Part shown: in pieces, positions 15,851 to 23,773 of the stretch
Layout: every line of letters begins with the position of its first letter
Position numbering within the stretch: the stretch's first letter is position 1
Assembly (NCBI GenBank): GCA_051881615.1
Contig: JBJEQF010000030.1
Location: forward strand, 1-29,426
Direction of reading: 5' to 3'
Origin: CAMFTQ01 sp051881615
Lineage (GTDB): Bacteria; Bacillota; Clostridia; Oscillospirales; Acutalibacteraceae
DNA: 29,426 nucleotides
Program-made: the position numbers and the translations under genes
Notes under the pieces: model-generated
The model's database searches: none
What the model was told of the DNA's origin: nothing
The model's input: only the letters and a program-made list of their open reading frames with translations

Positions 15851-15898
15851 TTTGATTTGCTTTAGAAAGCAAAATTATTCATCATTCATTATTCATTA
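15839..15898 (+). repeat. Hairpin plus ATTCATT-tail repeat, copy 4 (overlaps antitoxin 3' end)
   Basis: TTATTTATTA is followed by a variant palindrome TTTGCTTT-AG-AAAGCAAA (15856-15873) and a tail of ATTCATC/ATTCATT units. Its left edge covers the last codons of the antitoxin gene. Confidence 0.68.
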
Positions 15899-15904
15899 AA
15901 AAAC

Positions 15905-15937
15905 CGCACCACACAAGAAAAATCACTGTGTGGTGCG
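15905..15937. terminator. Bidirectional terminator between antitoxin and ribU
   Basis: An 11-bp perfect stem (CGCACCACACA at 15905-15915 and its complement at 15927-15937) has an 11-base loop. It is followed by ATATTTTTT on the plus strand, and by GTTTTTTAATG on the minus strand. It can serve both convergent transcription units. Confidence 0.85.
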
Positions 15938-15980
15938 ATATTTTTTGCATATAAAAATCAAAGCAATTATGAATTATGCA

Positions 15981-16592
15981 TTATGCATTCTCTAAACCTT
16001 TTCCGTGAATAATCCCCGACAGCGGCTTATACAGGAAGAACGTCACAACCGAAACCATAATTCCCTTAATAATGTTAAACGGTGCAACGCAGAACACGCA
16101 GAACGTGAATGTGTCTGTAATCATCGGCACAATGTCCTTGCCCATCTGAATAATCTGCTCAATCGGCATAAATGCAGAGTACATCGGAATAAGCACAAAG
16201 GCGTTAAGCACAACGCCCATAATTGTCATAGCGACAGTGCCTGTAATCATTCCGATAATTGCAAATTTGCGTGATTTGTTGAATTTGTAAATAAGAGATG
16301 CAGGCAATACAAGCGAAATACCGATTAAAAAGTTTGCAAGCTCGCCTACGCCGCCTGTGCTTGTGCCCTTGATAACAAACTTGATAAGGATTTTTACAAA
16401 TTCAATCGCAACGCCGGCAACAGGACCAATGCTGAAGCTGCCGATAAGTACGGGGATTTCCGAAAAATCAAGCTCGTAAAAGGCAGGGGCAATAAAAGTC
16501 AGCGGAAATTCAAAAAACATAAGAGCCGCCGAAAGTGCCGCAAGCATAGCCGTTACTACTAATTTTCTTGTACGTTCCTTTTGTGTTGTCAT
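15981..16592 (-). CDS. ribU: Riboflavin ECF transporter substrate-binding protein
   Basis: RibU is the membrane S component that binds riboflavin and works with a shared energy-coupling module (EcfA, EcfA', EcfT), which is not encoded in this window. The 203-residue protein is hydrophobic with about five to six membrane helices. It shows the family's N-terminal LVVTAMLAALSAALMFFEFP and ELDFSEIPVLIGSF, followed by FVKILIKF, GELANFL and PFNIIKGI. The start has AGGAGG upstream. Control is by the FMN riboswitch and terminator directly upstream, which supports riboflavin as the substrate. An imperfect AATTATGCATT repeat overlaps its 3' end. Confidence 0.93.
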   Translation of the reverse strand: MTTQKERTRKLVVTAMLAALSAALMFFEFPLTFIAPAFYELDFSEIPVLIGSFSIGPVAGVAIEFVKILIKFVIKGTSTGGVGELANFLIGISLVLPASLIYKFNKSRKFAIIGMITGTVAMTIMGVVLNAFVLIPMYSAFMPIEQIIQMGKDIVPMITDTFTFCVFCVAPFNIIKGIMVSVVTFFLYKPLSGIIHGKGLENA

Positions 16593-16635
16593 ATTATATG
16601 ACCTCCTATAATGAAATAATTACAGAAGTTGTCAA

Positions 16636-16663
16636 TAAAAAAACTCCGCAGAAAACTGCGGAG
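16636..16663 (-). terminator. Terminator of the FMN riboswitch
   Basis: On the minus strand CTCCGCAG-TTTT-CTGCGGAG forms an 8-bp GC-rich stem followed by at least seven T residues. It lies between the FMN aptamer and ribU, so ligand binding probably ends transcription early. Confidence 0.9.
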
Positions 16664-16717
16664 CAAAGAAGCACATAAAAAGATGCACACACAATGTAAT
16701 GCACCGATATATGTTGT

Positions 16718-16826
16718 TCCTCTTTCATCCGGACTGTACCGTCGGTATCGGAATTTCACCGATTCAACCAAAAGGCTCGTGGACTATAACCACCGGTGGG
16801 GAATTTCACCCCGCCCCGAAGACAAC
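16718..16826 (-). promoter_or_regulatory. FMN riboswitch (RFN element), ribU leader
   Basis: On the minus strand the conserved RFN blocks occur in order: CTTCGGGGCGGGGTGAAAT, TTCCCCACCGGTGGT, TAGTCCACGAGCC, a variable stem, then CGGTGAAATTCCGATACCG, ACGGTACAGTCCGGATGAAAGAGG. The six-helix junction can be drawn by eye. It sits just after the promoter and before the terminator at 16636-16663. Confidence 0.96.
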
Positions 16827-16841
16827 TTATCTGTCCTTATC

Positions 16842-16870
16842 ATTATAATTCTGTATGCAAAAAATGTCAA
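16842..16870 (-). promoter_or_regulatory. Consensus sigma-A promoter of ribU
   Basis: On the minus strand a perfect TTGACA (16870-16865) and perfect TATAAT (16847-16842) are separated by 17 bases. It begins 9 bases after the stop of the DNA alkylation repair gene, so ribU is its own transcription unit. Confidence 0.92.
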
Positions 16871-16878
16871 TACAAAAA

Positions 16879-17604
16879 TTATTTTCTTTTCATCTGACTT
16901 AGCTTTTCCTTTAGCTTTTTGTCAATCCGATTGCTTTCACGTGCTTTCTGAATTGCTTTGTTGTATGTCCAATCGTCAAGGCTTGAATTGTCTAAATATA
17001 AAAGCGTCTTGTCACACTGCTTTGCAAGTGCAGTTGCCACAAGCCACGCCTGTGCCATCTTTACATAATAATGCTCGCTTTTTACGCTGTCTGTCCTTTT
17101 TAAGACCTCGTCAATGTAAGTATCGTCAAGGTAGTATGTCATCATCATAACAACGGCAAAGCGAATGTGCCAAGGATTTTCCGATTTCAGGTAAATATTC
17201 AGATGTTCAAAAAATTCGGGCAGAAATTTCTTAGTCTGCTTTAGGCTGCTGCAAAACGAGTCGTTCACCGCCCAGTTGTCGATTAGTCCGACAAAGCTGT
17301 CAACAAGAGAAGAAAACTCCTCAAAGCTGTTGCATTTTATAAGTCCCGTCACAATGCCTTTTATCATAATTTCTTCGTAATAATCGCTTTTGCATACAGA
17401 TAAAAACGACAGGGGAGAACCCTTTGAAATTTCCCTTGCTATCTCTCTTAGCTTCGGCAGACGTACTCCGAGTATTTTTTTCTTCGGATAATCGGGCAGA
17501 AGTCTGCTGTGAAAATCTTTGTACTCACTGTCGGAAAAGCTTTTTAAATACTCTGCAAATTCATCAAAGCTATTGCTGTTCCAATTATGTATTTTCAATT
17601 CCAT
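16879..17604 (-). CDS. AlkD-like DNA alkylation repair protein
   Basis: AlkD-family proteins are HEAT-like repeat DNA glycosylases that excise alkylated purines. The 241-residue protein shows FHSRLLPDYPKKKILGVRLP near its start, then REIAREISK, DNWAVNDSF (the DxWxxxD-type segment with aromatic and acidic residues of the DNA-binding groove), NPWHIRFAVVMMM and the C-terminal YYVKMAQAWLVATA. The start is uncertain: the ATG at 17604 lacks a good Shine-Dalgarno, and a TTG at 17637 would add 11 residues and overlap the glycosyltransferase gene. Homology begins after the ATG, so it is preferred. It lies just downstream of the glycosyltransferase on the same strand and may be coupled to it. Confidence 0.85.
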   Translation of the reverse strand: MELKIHNWNSNSFDEFAEYLKSFSDSEYKDFHSRLLPDYPKKKILGVRLPKLREIAREISKGSPLSFLSVCKSDYYEEIMIKGIVTGLIKCNSFEEFSSLVDSFVGLIDNWAVNDSFCSSLKQTKKFLPEFFEHLNIYLKSENPWHIRFAVVMMMTYYLDDTYIDEVLKRTDSVKSEHYYVKMAQAWLVATALAKQCDKTLLYLDNSSLDDWTYNKAIQKARESNRIDKKLKEKLSQMKRK

Positions 17605-17626
17605 ATCAGAATATAAATCATATAAA

Positions 17627-18706
17627 TCAAAAATCAAGCTCTCTTGATTTGTCTGTGTTTTCTATAATTGCCTTTTTAACCTCTTCAATCTGTTTTTGCG
17701 CACTGCCGTCAAGCTTTCTTCTCCAGAACGGCATTTTAACAAGTCCCACAAGCGTTCCTATTCCGTAGGCAACGTGAAGAATGGGGAAAATAAAGGGCAA
17801 AAGCAAAAACTGCGGATGTACCTTTTTTACCGTGCAGCAGCCTACGGAATTTACAATGTCAAACATTGCGTAAAGGCAGGTAAGCACAAGCAGAGGGGTT
17901 GTAAAGCCAAGACAGGCAATCACAACGCAAAGTATAAAGGCGGCGACAAAAAGAGCCGGCACAAAGTGATAATACGACAAGCACTCCTTGCAAACGCCGA
18001 AGGTAAGCCCTATCCAGTAGCCGTTGCCGTACTTCTGCTTAATCATATCGCTCATAGTACCTCTTGCGTGTTGGAACGAGATAATATCGGGACAGCTGCA
18101 CAGATTGTAGCCAGCCTGTCTTATTCTGTAGTGAAGCTCGTTGTCCTCCGTTCTGCCCAAGTCCTCGTTAAAGCCGCCGACCTCTGCAAAAACCTCACGT
18201 CTGTATGCGGCGTGAAACAGCGAGTCAAGGTATTCCTTTTTAACAGGAGCACGTCTGTAGGTTGCAACCGAGCTGCCGAAAAGCGAGTCCTCAGCCGCTA
18301 AAAGTGTGAGCTTCCAGTGCGTCATACCGTCTGTAATGTTCGGTCTGCCGCCGCCTACAACGTATTCACCGCTTTTTATGTTAAGCACGTTTCTTGAAAT
18401 AAAGTTTCTCGGGATTTTAGCGTGTGCGTCAACTCTTATGATAATATCGCCCTTTGCCTCTTTGAGCGCAACGTTCCACGAGCAGGCTTGTCTGTGCTTT
18501 TCACAGGTTAGAATTTCTACTCTGCGAAAGCCGTATTCGGTAGCTTTGAATTCCTCCATAATGTCACGTGTCGAGTCGGTGGAACAGCCGTCAACAAGTA
18601 TAACCTCGATTTTTTCGTGAGGGTAATCCTGCATAGAAAAATCTCTGAAAATTCCGTTTAGTATCGACTCTTCGTTATACGCTATCATACATAGTGAAAC
18701 AATCAT
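17627..18706 (-). CDS. Membrane-bound family 2 glycosyltransferase (ExoA-like)
   Basis: This enzyme probably transfers a sugar from a nucleotide-sugar to a lipid-linked or polysaccharide acceptor on the cytoplasmic face. The 359-residue protein begins with the GT-A signature VSLCMIAYNEE, then EVILVDGCSTDSTRDI, the RVDAHAKIP motif in place of a plain DxD (as in ExoA-type succinoglycan glucosyltransferases), GGGRPN and a TEDNELHYRIRQAGY acceptor-side motif. Three or four C-terminal membrane helices follow. The ATG at 18706 is chosen for AAAGGA 8 bases upstream. It has its own promoter inside the end of the upstream gene. No other polysaccharide genes adjoin it, so the product is unknown. Confidence 0.88.
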   Translation of the reverse strand: MIVSLCMIAYNEESILNGIFRDFSMQDYPHEKIEVILVDGCSTDSTRDIMEEFKATEYGFRRVEILTCEKHRQACSWNVALKEAKGDIIIRVDAHAKIPRNFISRNVLNIKSGEYVVGGGRPNITDGMTHWKLTLLAAEDSLFGSSVATYRRAPVKKEYLDSLFHAAYRREVFAEVGGFNEDLGRTEDNELHYRIRQAGYNLCSCPDIISFQHARGTMSDMIKQKYGNGYWIGLTFGVCKECLSYYHFVPALFVAAFILCVVIACLGFTTPLLVLTCLYAMFDIVNSVGCCTVKKVHPQFLLLPFIFPILHVAYGIGTLVGLVKMPFWRRKLDGSAQKQIEEVKKAIIENTDKSRELDF

Positions 18707-18759
18707 AGCCGGTATCCTTTCTGAAAAACAAATAGGCAAAATGCCTGTACCAATCGTAT

Positions 18760-18788
18760 AATATAGCCTAAACCTCAGCTATTGTCAA
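18760..18788 (-). promoter_or_regulatory. Sigma-A promoter of the glycosyltransferase gene
   Basis: On the minus strand TTGACA (18788-18783) and TATATT (18765-18760) have a 17-base spacer. The -35 lies inside the last codons of the upstream membrane protein gene. The leader carries a small hairpin (AGGCA/TGCCT, 18734-18746) followed by ATTTGTTTTT, which could be a weak terminator or attenuator. Confidence 0.72.
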
Positions 18789-19568
18789 GTTTTCGGCTGT
18801 CTGCACAGCGTTTGTTCTGATTTCATTATAGATTATCCATTTAAGGCTCACTGAAAGCGACATAGCAAAATACGGCACGGTATATATAAGCGGAATTATA
18901 ACAATGCTCAGAATTATCCAGCCGATAAAAGAAAGTATGAGCTTTAATACGCTTTTTCTGTATCTTTTCATTATGACAGCAGATTTTTTAAAATACTCCG
19001 AGGATTTCTGACTGTCGTCTGAAAAGAATAAGCCGAAAGAGGCAAAGTATCTTAAAAATAATGCGAAAAACAAAACGATAAACAGGGCGGCTATCACACA
19101 GCCGACCACTGTATAAAACATATCACCCTGCGAAAAGAATATTCTTGCAGATATAAACAAAACAAGGCAGGGCAAAAATCTTATCAGCAGGTTAAGGTTA
19201 AAAAGCATCGCATTTGCATATAGCCTTTTGCTGTCAAAATAATAAAAAATATCAGAAAATACACCGTCACCTGTTTTTGAAGAGTTAAAATAAAACCTTA
19301 AAAAGCCGTTAATAACAGGCGAGCAGAAAACGGCAAAAATCCACGTCAGAGTGTTTATTGTTATCAGACGCACCGTTTCATCAAATGATAGTGCGTGACC
19401 GTCCTCAAAATAAGCTTCTCCTACGGCTGTGCAGATTAGAAAATATCTGCAAAGGTAGATAAGCAGTACAAACATCATCAAAACGGCAAAAACACCGACA
19501 GCCTTGCCGAAATTACCGTTTTTAAGAATTTCTCTTGCCTGATTTTTTATGTTCTTTTCTGCGTTCAA
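18768..19568 (-). CDS. Multi-pass membrane protein of unknown function (DUF975-like)
   Basis: This 266-residue protein has about six hydrophobic segments (near residues 24-47, 68-90, 118-142, 150-175 and two in 205-245). The basic amphipathic N-terminus, KNIKNQAREILKNGNFGKAV, resembles DUF975 proteins, which are membrane proteins of unassigned role in Firmicutes. The loop SQKSSEYFKKSAVIMKRYRK is basic and probably cytoplasmic. It starts 19 bases after the stop of the M20 peptidase gene on the same strand, so the two are likely cotranscribed. The family call is by general resemblance only. Confidence 0.65.
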   Translation of the reverse strand: MNAEKNIKNQAREILKNGNFGKAVGVFAVLMMFVLLIYLCRYFLICTAVGEAYFEDGHALSFDETVRLITINTLTWIFAVFCSPVINGFLRFYFNSSKTGDGVFSDIFYYFDSKRLYANAMLFNLNLLIRFLPCLVLFISARIFFSQGDMFYTVVGCVIAALFIVLFFALFLRYFASFGLFFSDDSQKSSEYFKKSAVIMKRYRKSVLKLILSFIGWIILSIVIIPLIYTVPYFAMSLSVSLKWIIYNEIRTNAVQTAENLTIAEV

Positions 19569-19587
19569 AACGACACCGCCTGTTGCA

Positions 19588-20952
19588 TTATAATTTTTCT
19601 GTGAACAGCTTATACATAGCCTCTAAGCAGATCTGAGCATGTTTAAAGAATTTTTCCTCATCAAGGCTCTCGTCTGCGTTGTGCATATTGCATTTATCGT
19701 CAGGAAAAACAGGCCCGAAGGCTACGCCCTTACCACCGAGCTTTCTGGCGTACGTTCCACCGCCTGTTGAGTAAATCTGCGGCTTTTCGCCTGTTACACT
19801 CTCATAAGCCTCAGATAAAAGACCGATTAGCCTTGAATCCTCATCAATCACAAGCGGAGTGCTGTGGGTGATTGTCTTTACGTGAAGTCCCTCCTGCATA
19901 GCGGCAAATATAATACGGCTCAGTATTTTTTTACCGTCCATTGTAACAGGGTAACGCACGTCAAGCGTTGCGGTAGCATAGGAGTCTGTAATGTGAACAG
20001 TGCCGACATTTACGGTTAATTGTCCCGATGAAGAGTCACGCATTTTAATTCCGAGCGAATTTCCGTTTATCTCGTTATTTATACGGCAGTTTAAAAAAGT
20101 GCAGATGCTTCCGAGTGAATTGTAAGTAAAGTTGTGCGACAGCAGATTTACAAGCGCAGTTGCGGCATTAAAGCCCTTTTCCGGCTCACAGGCGTGAGTA
20201 GCCTTACCTTTGCTCAGCACCATAAGTCCGTCTATAGTGTAGTGAAATTCAAAGCTGCCGTCACTCGCATCAGCTAATCGCAGAAGCCTTTGATCCTCAG
20301 CCTCTGTGCAGTCAAGCATAGCATACGCAGTGTCCGGTACTGCGTTTACAGCCTTGCCCGAGTGAAACTCGGTAAGCACCGTGCCGTTGTGAGTGTCTGC
20401 ATATATTTCAACCTGCAAAATTCCCTTTTCACAGCGGCATATTCCGTAGTTGCTGTCGGGAGTAAACGACATATCGGGCATAGCTTCACTCTTAAAGTAT
20501 AAATCCATATCCTCCATACCGTTTTCTTCAGATGTGCCGAAAATCGCCCTTAGTGTGTTTTCGCCCTCTATACCGCTGTCCTTGAGCGCTTTAAGGCAAT
20601 AAAGCGTAACAATAGCCGCACCCTTGTCGTCTGCCACACCTCTGCCGTAGAGCCTGCCGTTTTTCCTTGTCAGCTCAAAGGGCTGCATTGTCCAGTTGTT
20701 GCCCTGTGGCACTACGTCAAGATGAGTAAGCACACCGCACAGCTTATCGCCGTTGCCAAGTTCTGCATGCCCTGCCTTATCCTCAACGCTTTTTGTCGCA
20801 AGTCCGAACTGCTTTGCTCTTTCAAGCATGAAGTCAAGAGCCTTTTTACAGGCATCAGGGTTATAATCGGCAACAGATTCAAGCTCAACAAGTGTGGCTA
20901 AGTCTTTAAGTATATCGTCCTTATATTTTAAAATATTTTCGCCAAAGCTCAT
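19588..20952 (-). CDS. pepV: M20 family dipeptidase (PepV-like)
   Basis: PepV-like enzymes are cytoplasmic zinc dipeptidases that finish peptide degradation. The 454-residue length fits. Metal and catalytic motifs are present: THLDVVPQG (His77, Asp79), GRGVADDKG with the bridging Asp at 108/109, TSEENGMED with Glu142/Glu143, TPDSNYG, and the C-terminal CNMHNADE with the last ligand His. An inserted lid domain lies at about 190-330. The start codon at 20952 has GAGGTGG upstream. The same motif set occurs in Xaa-His dipeptidases and Sapep-type enzymes, so exact specificity is open. Confidence 0.9.
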   Translation of the reverse strand: MSFGENILKYKDDILKDLATLVELESVADYNPDACKKALDFMLERAKQFGLATKSVEDKAGHAELGNGDKLCGVLTHLDVVPQGNNWTMQPFELTRKNGRLYGRGVADDKGAAIVTLYCLKALKDSGIEGENTLRAIFGTSEENGMEDMDLYFKSEAMPDMSFTPDSNYGICRCEKGILQVEIYADTHNGTVLTEFHSGKAVNAVPDTAYAMLDCTEAEDQRLLRLADASDGSFEFHYTIDGLMVLSKGKATHACEPEKGFNAATALVNLLSHNFTYNSLGSICTFLNCRINNEINGNSLGIKMRDSSSGQLTVNVGTVHITDSYATATLDVRYPVTMDGKKILSRIIFAAMQEGLHVKTITHSTPLVIDEDSRLIGLLSEAYESVTGEKPQIYSTGGGTYARKLGGKGVAFGPVFPDDKCNMHNADESLDEEKFFKHAQICLEAMYKLFTEKL

Positions 20953-21096
20953 AAAACCACCTCATAAACAAAATTATAAATATATATGCTTTACGGTCTG
21001 CAAATAATATAGTATAATACTGCTGACAATTCATTATAGCACAAACATTTTCTGATTGCACTATAATATTGAGAAAATTCATCTGTTTTTCGCAGA

Positions 21097-21260
21097 ATTA
21101 TACTAATTTCTGATGAAAAGTAGACTTATATTGGCGAGGATAATTTTTGCAGGACAAGGCGGAGGACGCCGCAAGGCTGACGCCTTGCAAGGACGACAAC
21201 GCAGTACTGCGGAAATTAGACCGCAAATATTGTCTGCTTTTTATTAGATATTAGTATTAC
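21097..21260. mobile_element. MITE-like 164-bp hairpin element
   Basis: The ends are imperfect inverted repeats of about 38 bases. The left arm (ATTATACTAATTTCTGATGA, AAAAGTAGACTTATATTGGC) matches the reverse complement of the right arm (TAATACTAATATCTAATAAA, AAAAGCAGACAATATTTGCG). The pairing continues inward (GGATAATTTTTGCAG against GGTCTAATTTCCGCAG) and ends in GC-rich hairpins, including GCAAGGC-TGAC-GCCTTGC and CGCAG-TACT-GCGG. It encodes no protein and fills the gap between pepV and the YfbR gene (20953-21288), where nothing else was seen except AT-rich DNA. It is called MITE-like because of terminal inverted repeats without a transposase; a structured RNA is the alternative. Confidence 0.6.
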
Positions 21261-21288
21261 ACGAAAATGATAAGGAAAGTGAAAAAGT

Positions 21289-21873
21289 ATGAAAACGAGC
21301 CATTTTTTTGCGATGCTCTCACGAATGAAGTACATAAACCGCTGGGGACTAATGAATAATACTACAAAAGAAAATATCAGCGAGCACAGCCTTCAGACGG
21401 CGATGATTGCACACGCACTTGTCTTAATTCACAACAGACGCTTCGGCGGCGATTTAAACGCAGAACGAGCTATGCTTTTAGCCGTATATCACGACACAAG
21501 CGAAATAATTACAGGCGATATGCCTACACCTGTGAAGTACTTTAACCCCTCTATAGTTTCAGCCTACAAGGCGGTTGAAAAGACGGCACAGCAAAAGCTT
21601 CTGTCAATGCTCCCCGACGATTTACAGGACGATTACAGGTCCGTTATCATTTATGACGAAAAGGATAAGCAGCTCTGGAAATTTGTAAAGGCGGCTGACA
21701 AGCTGTCTGCGCTTATAAAGTGTATAGAGGAAATAAAAATGGGCAACAGCGAATTCACCTCTGCAAAAAAGTCGATAGAAAATGCGATAAACAATTTGAA
21801 TATGCCCGAGGCTCAGGTCTTTATGCAGGAATTTATACCGTCATTTTCCTTAACGCTTGACGAGCAAAGCTGA
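21289..21873 (+). CDS. yfbR: 5'-deoxynucleotidase, YfbR-like HD protein
   Basis: YfbR dephosphorylates deoxyribonucleoside 5'-monophosphates and helps in dNTP balance and salvage. The 194-residue protein matches the E. coli enzyme closely at its start: LSRMKYINRWGLM (Arg18 and Trp19 contact the substrate), ENISEHSLQ (metal ligand His33), VYHDTSEIITGDMPTPVKY (His68-Asp69) and VKAADKLSALIKC with the last Asp. The ATG at 21289 follows AAGGAAAG. The gene begins 28 bases after the MITE-like element, whose right arm may contribute promoter sequence. Confidence 0.9.
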   Translation: MKTSHFFAMLSRMKYINRWGLMNNTTKENISEHSLQTAMIAHALVLIHNRRFGGDLNAERAMLLAVYHDTSEIITGDMPTPVKYFNPSIVSAYKAVEKTAQQKLLSMLPDDLQDDYRSVIIYDEKDKQLWKFVKAADKLSALIKCIEEIKMGNSEFTSAKKSIENAINNLNMPEAQVFMQEFIPSFSLTLDEQS

Positions 21874-22033
21874 AAGATTAAAAATATGTAAAAATTTCAA
21901 GAAATCCGTCAAAAAAGAGCGATTTTTCGTATTTAGAATTATATTAGGGTGCAGTATGTAGTATAATTGTCAGAAGTTAATACGATGAGATGTTGCGTCT
22001 TTACAGCTTAGATATACTGAAAGGTGGAGTATT

Positions 22034-23212
22034 GTGGCAAATAACAGCAGCGGAAAACCGCAGAAAACAAATTTTGTTGACATCAGCTCTTCGTCACAGG
22101 TAACCCGTGTCTACAAGAAAAAGGGCAGAACACTGAGAATAGTGTCGTTAGTTTTGTCTGTTTTAATGCTCTTTTCGGGCTTAGGACTGATTTACTACTA
22201 TTCTGTGCTTGATTCACTCAACTTTGACGATTTTAATTCAAATAAAAACGATACAAAGCCTGTATCAAATAATGAAAGCACAACACCGCCCGAGCTTATA
22301 CTAAACGGCAACGTGTTGGGCGACGGCGAGCTTTTAAGCAACCCAAAGGTGCTTAACATTATGATTTTCGGTCAGGACAGCGCGTCGGGCGGCACTGAAA
22401 AGTACGGCAGAAGCGACACTATGATTTTAGCCTCTATCGACAAAAAGAGCAAAAAAATCAAGCTCACTTCCTTTATGCGTGACACTGTGGTTACAATCCC
22501 CGGCTACTATGACGCAAAGCTCAACGCTTCCTACAGCTTAGGCGGCGCAGAGCTTGCAATTCAGACGATTGAAGCAAACTTCGGCGTAAAAATCGACCGC
22601 TACGTAATTGTTGACTTCAAGAGCTTCCGCTCGATTATAAATGTGCTGGGCGGCATTGATATAGAGCTTACACAGGACGAAATCGACTATATCAACTTCC
22701 AGTCATATATTAACAATCAGACAGATACAAGAAACGAGATTACTTCTCCACCCGGCATTGTCCACTTAAACGGCAGACAGGCGCTGTGGTATGCACGTAA
22801 CCGAGGCTATCAGGAGGACGAGCATCCCGAATTTGTAGTAGCAGGCGACGACCACGACAGAACGGCACGTCAGAGAAACCTCATCAACAACATCTTCTCG
22901 AGCTTCAAAAATGCATCGTTACCGCAGATTGTTCAGATTGTAGGCGAGGTAGGTCCGCTTGTTACAACAAACTTTAAAAAAGAAGAAATCACACTGCTGG
23001 TAAGCGGTGCGCTTAACTACCTAAAGTATGATATTGAAGAGCTTTCGGCAACTCCGCTTGATAAGCTCGGAGTATTCTGGAAGTACGAAAGATACGCCTC
23101 CCTCGGTTCTGTGCTTGAGATAACAGACTGGGATATGTGCAGGGCGAGCATAGCGCAGTTTATCTACGGTGACCTGCTGTCGGGCTCAGTTGCCGACACA
23201 ACGGCGGCTTAA
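22034..23212 (+). CDS. LytR-CpsA-Psr (LCP) family cell-wall ligase
   Basis: LCP proteins transfer lipid-linked anionic glycopolymers such as teichoic acid or capsule onto peptidoglycan outside the membrane. The 392-residue protein starts at a GTG with AAAGGTGGAG upstream. A basic cytoplasmic tail leads to one membrane helix (about 37-58). The extracellular LCP domain then shows NIMIFGQDSASGG, the Arg/Asp set in GRSDTMIL, SFMRDT (conserved Arg contacting the pyrophosphate), KLNASYSLGG, VLGGIDIEL and RQALWYARNR followed by DHDRTARQRNLI. The C-terminus ends without an extra domain. The short linker is Asn/Thr-rich. It is followed by a small membrane protein gene after 18 bases. Confidence 0.93.
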   Translation: MANNSSGKPQKTNFVDISSSSQVTRVYKKKGRTLRIVSLVLSVLMLFSGLGLIYYYSVLDSLNFDDFNSNKNDTKPVSNNESTTPPELILNGNVLGDGELLSNPKVLNIMIFGQDSASGGTEKYGRSDTMILASIDKKSKKIKLTSFMRDTVVTIPGYYDAKLNASYSLGGAELAIQTIEANFGVKIDRYVIVDFKSFRSIINVLGGIDIELTQDEIDYINFQSYINNQTDTRNEITSPPGIVHLNGRQALWYARNRGYQEDEHPEFVVAGDDHDRTARQRNLINNIFSSFKNASLPQIVQIVGEVGPLVTTNFKKEEITLLVSGALNYLKYDIEELSATPLDKLGVFWKYERYASLGSVLEITDWDMCRASIAQFIYGDLLSGSVADTTAA

Positions 23213-23230
23213 TAAATCGGAGAATAAATT

Positions 23231-23671
23231 ATGGTTATAGAAGAAACTAAAACAACAAAAAGAATAAGAATAATCCAGTGCATACTCTTCCTTTTCGAGA
23301 TTATTCTGCTCACACTGCCGTATATCGGCGGAATGATTGACGGCAAGTACAGGTACTTCACCTGCATAGATTTGATTTTCGGCAATACTGAAAATCAAAT
23401 GCCCTTAGTTATTCGGTTAGCGTCAGTTGTATTTCTGATAATCCCGATAGTCGGCTTTTTTGCCGCGTCCTTTGACAAAACGAGGAATATCAAAAATATA
23501 ATAGGAATAGCAGGCTCGGGCATAGGAGTGTGCGCTATCGTCATTATGATAGGCGGTGAAGCGTTGGCACTCGGCTCAATGCTTTCACTTCTTTTGTATC
23601 TTATAACTTTTTTTGTATCAATGCTCGGAGTATTCAGCAGGATACTTCCGAATAATTCAACCGGTAAATGA
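23231..23671 (+). CDS. Small four-helix membrane protein, unknown function
   Basis: This 146-residue protein has four predicted membrane helices (near 14-33, 58-79, 88-108 and 115-138) and a basic N-terminus (EETKTTKRIRI). The family was not recognised. It begins 18 bases after the LCP gene and ends at a strong terminator, so it is probably the second gene of that operon and acts at the membrane. A role in the cell envelope is only a guess from position. Confidence 0.75.
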   Translation: MVIEETKTTKRIRIIQCILFLFEIILLTLPYIGGMIDGKYRYFTCIDLIFGNTENQMPLVIRLASVVFLIIPIVGFFAASFDKTRNIKNIIGIAGSGIGVCAIVIMIGGEALALGSMLSLLLYLITFFVSMLGVFSRILPNNSTGK

Positions 23672-23676
23672 TGATA

Positions 23677-23712
23677 ATCTCCGTCTGACATTCGTCGGGC
23701 GGAGACTTTTTT
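23677..23712 (+). terminator. Terminator of the LCP operon
   Basis: TCTCCGTCTGAC pairs with GTCGGGCGGAGA (two G-T pairs) around an ATTC loop, followed by CTTTTTT. It begins six bases after the preceding stop. Confidence 0.85.
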
Positions 23713-23716
23713 CGTT

Positions 23717-23756
23717 TAATGAATAATGAATAATGAATGATGAAAAATGAATAATT
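23717..23756 (-). repeat. ATTCATT-tail repeat, copy 5 (reverse orientation, no hairpin)
   Basis: Tandem TAATGAATAATGAATGATGA units directly follow the terminator. They are the reverse complement of the tails at 8150 and 15450. Confidence 0.65.
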
Positions 23757-23773
23757 GCACACACAGAAAAAAG

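Noticed and set aside
15851..15980. Remnant RelE/ParE toxin downstream of the antitoxin
   Set aside because: The stretch is fully accounted for by a hairpin/ATTCATT repeat and a bidirectional terminator; no toxin-like translation was seen in any frame.
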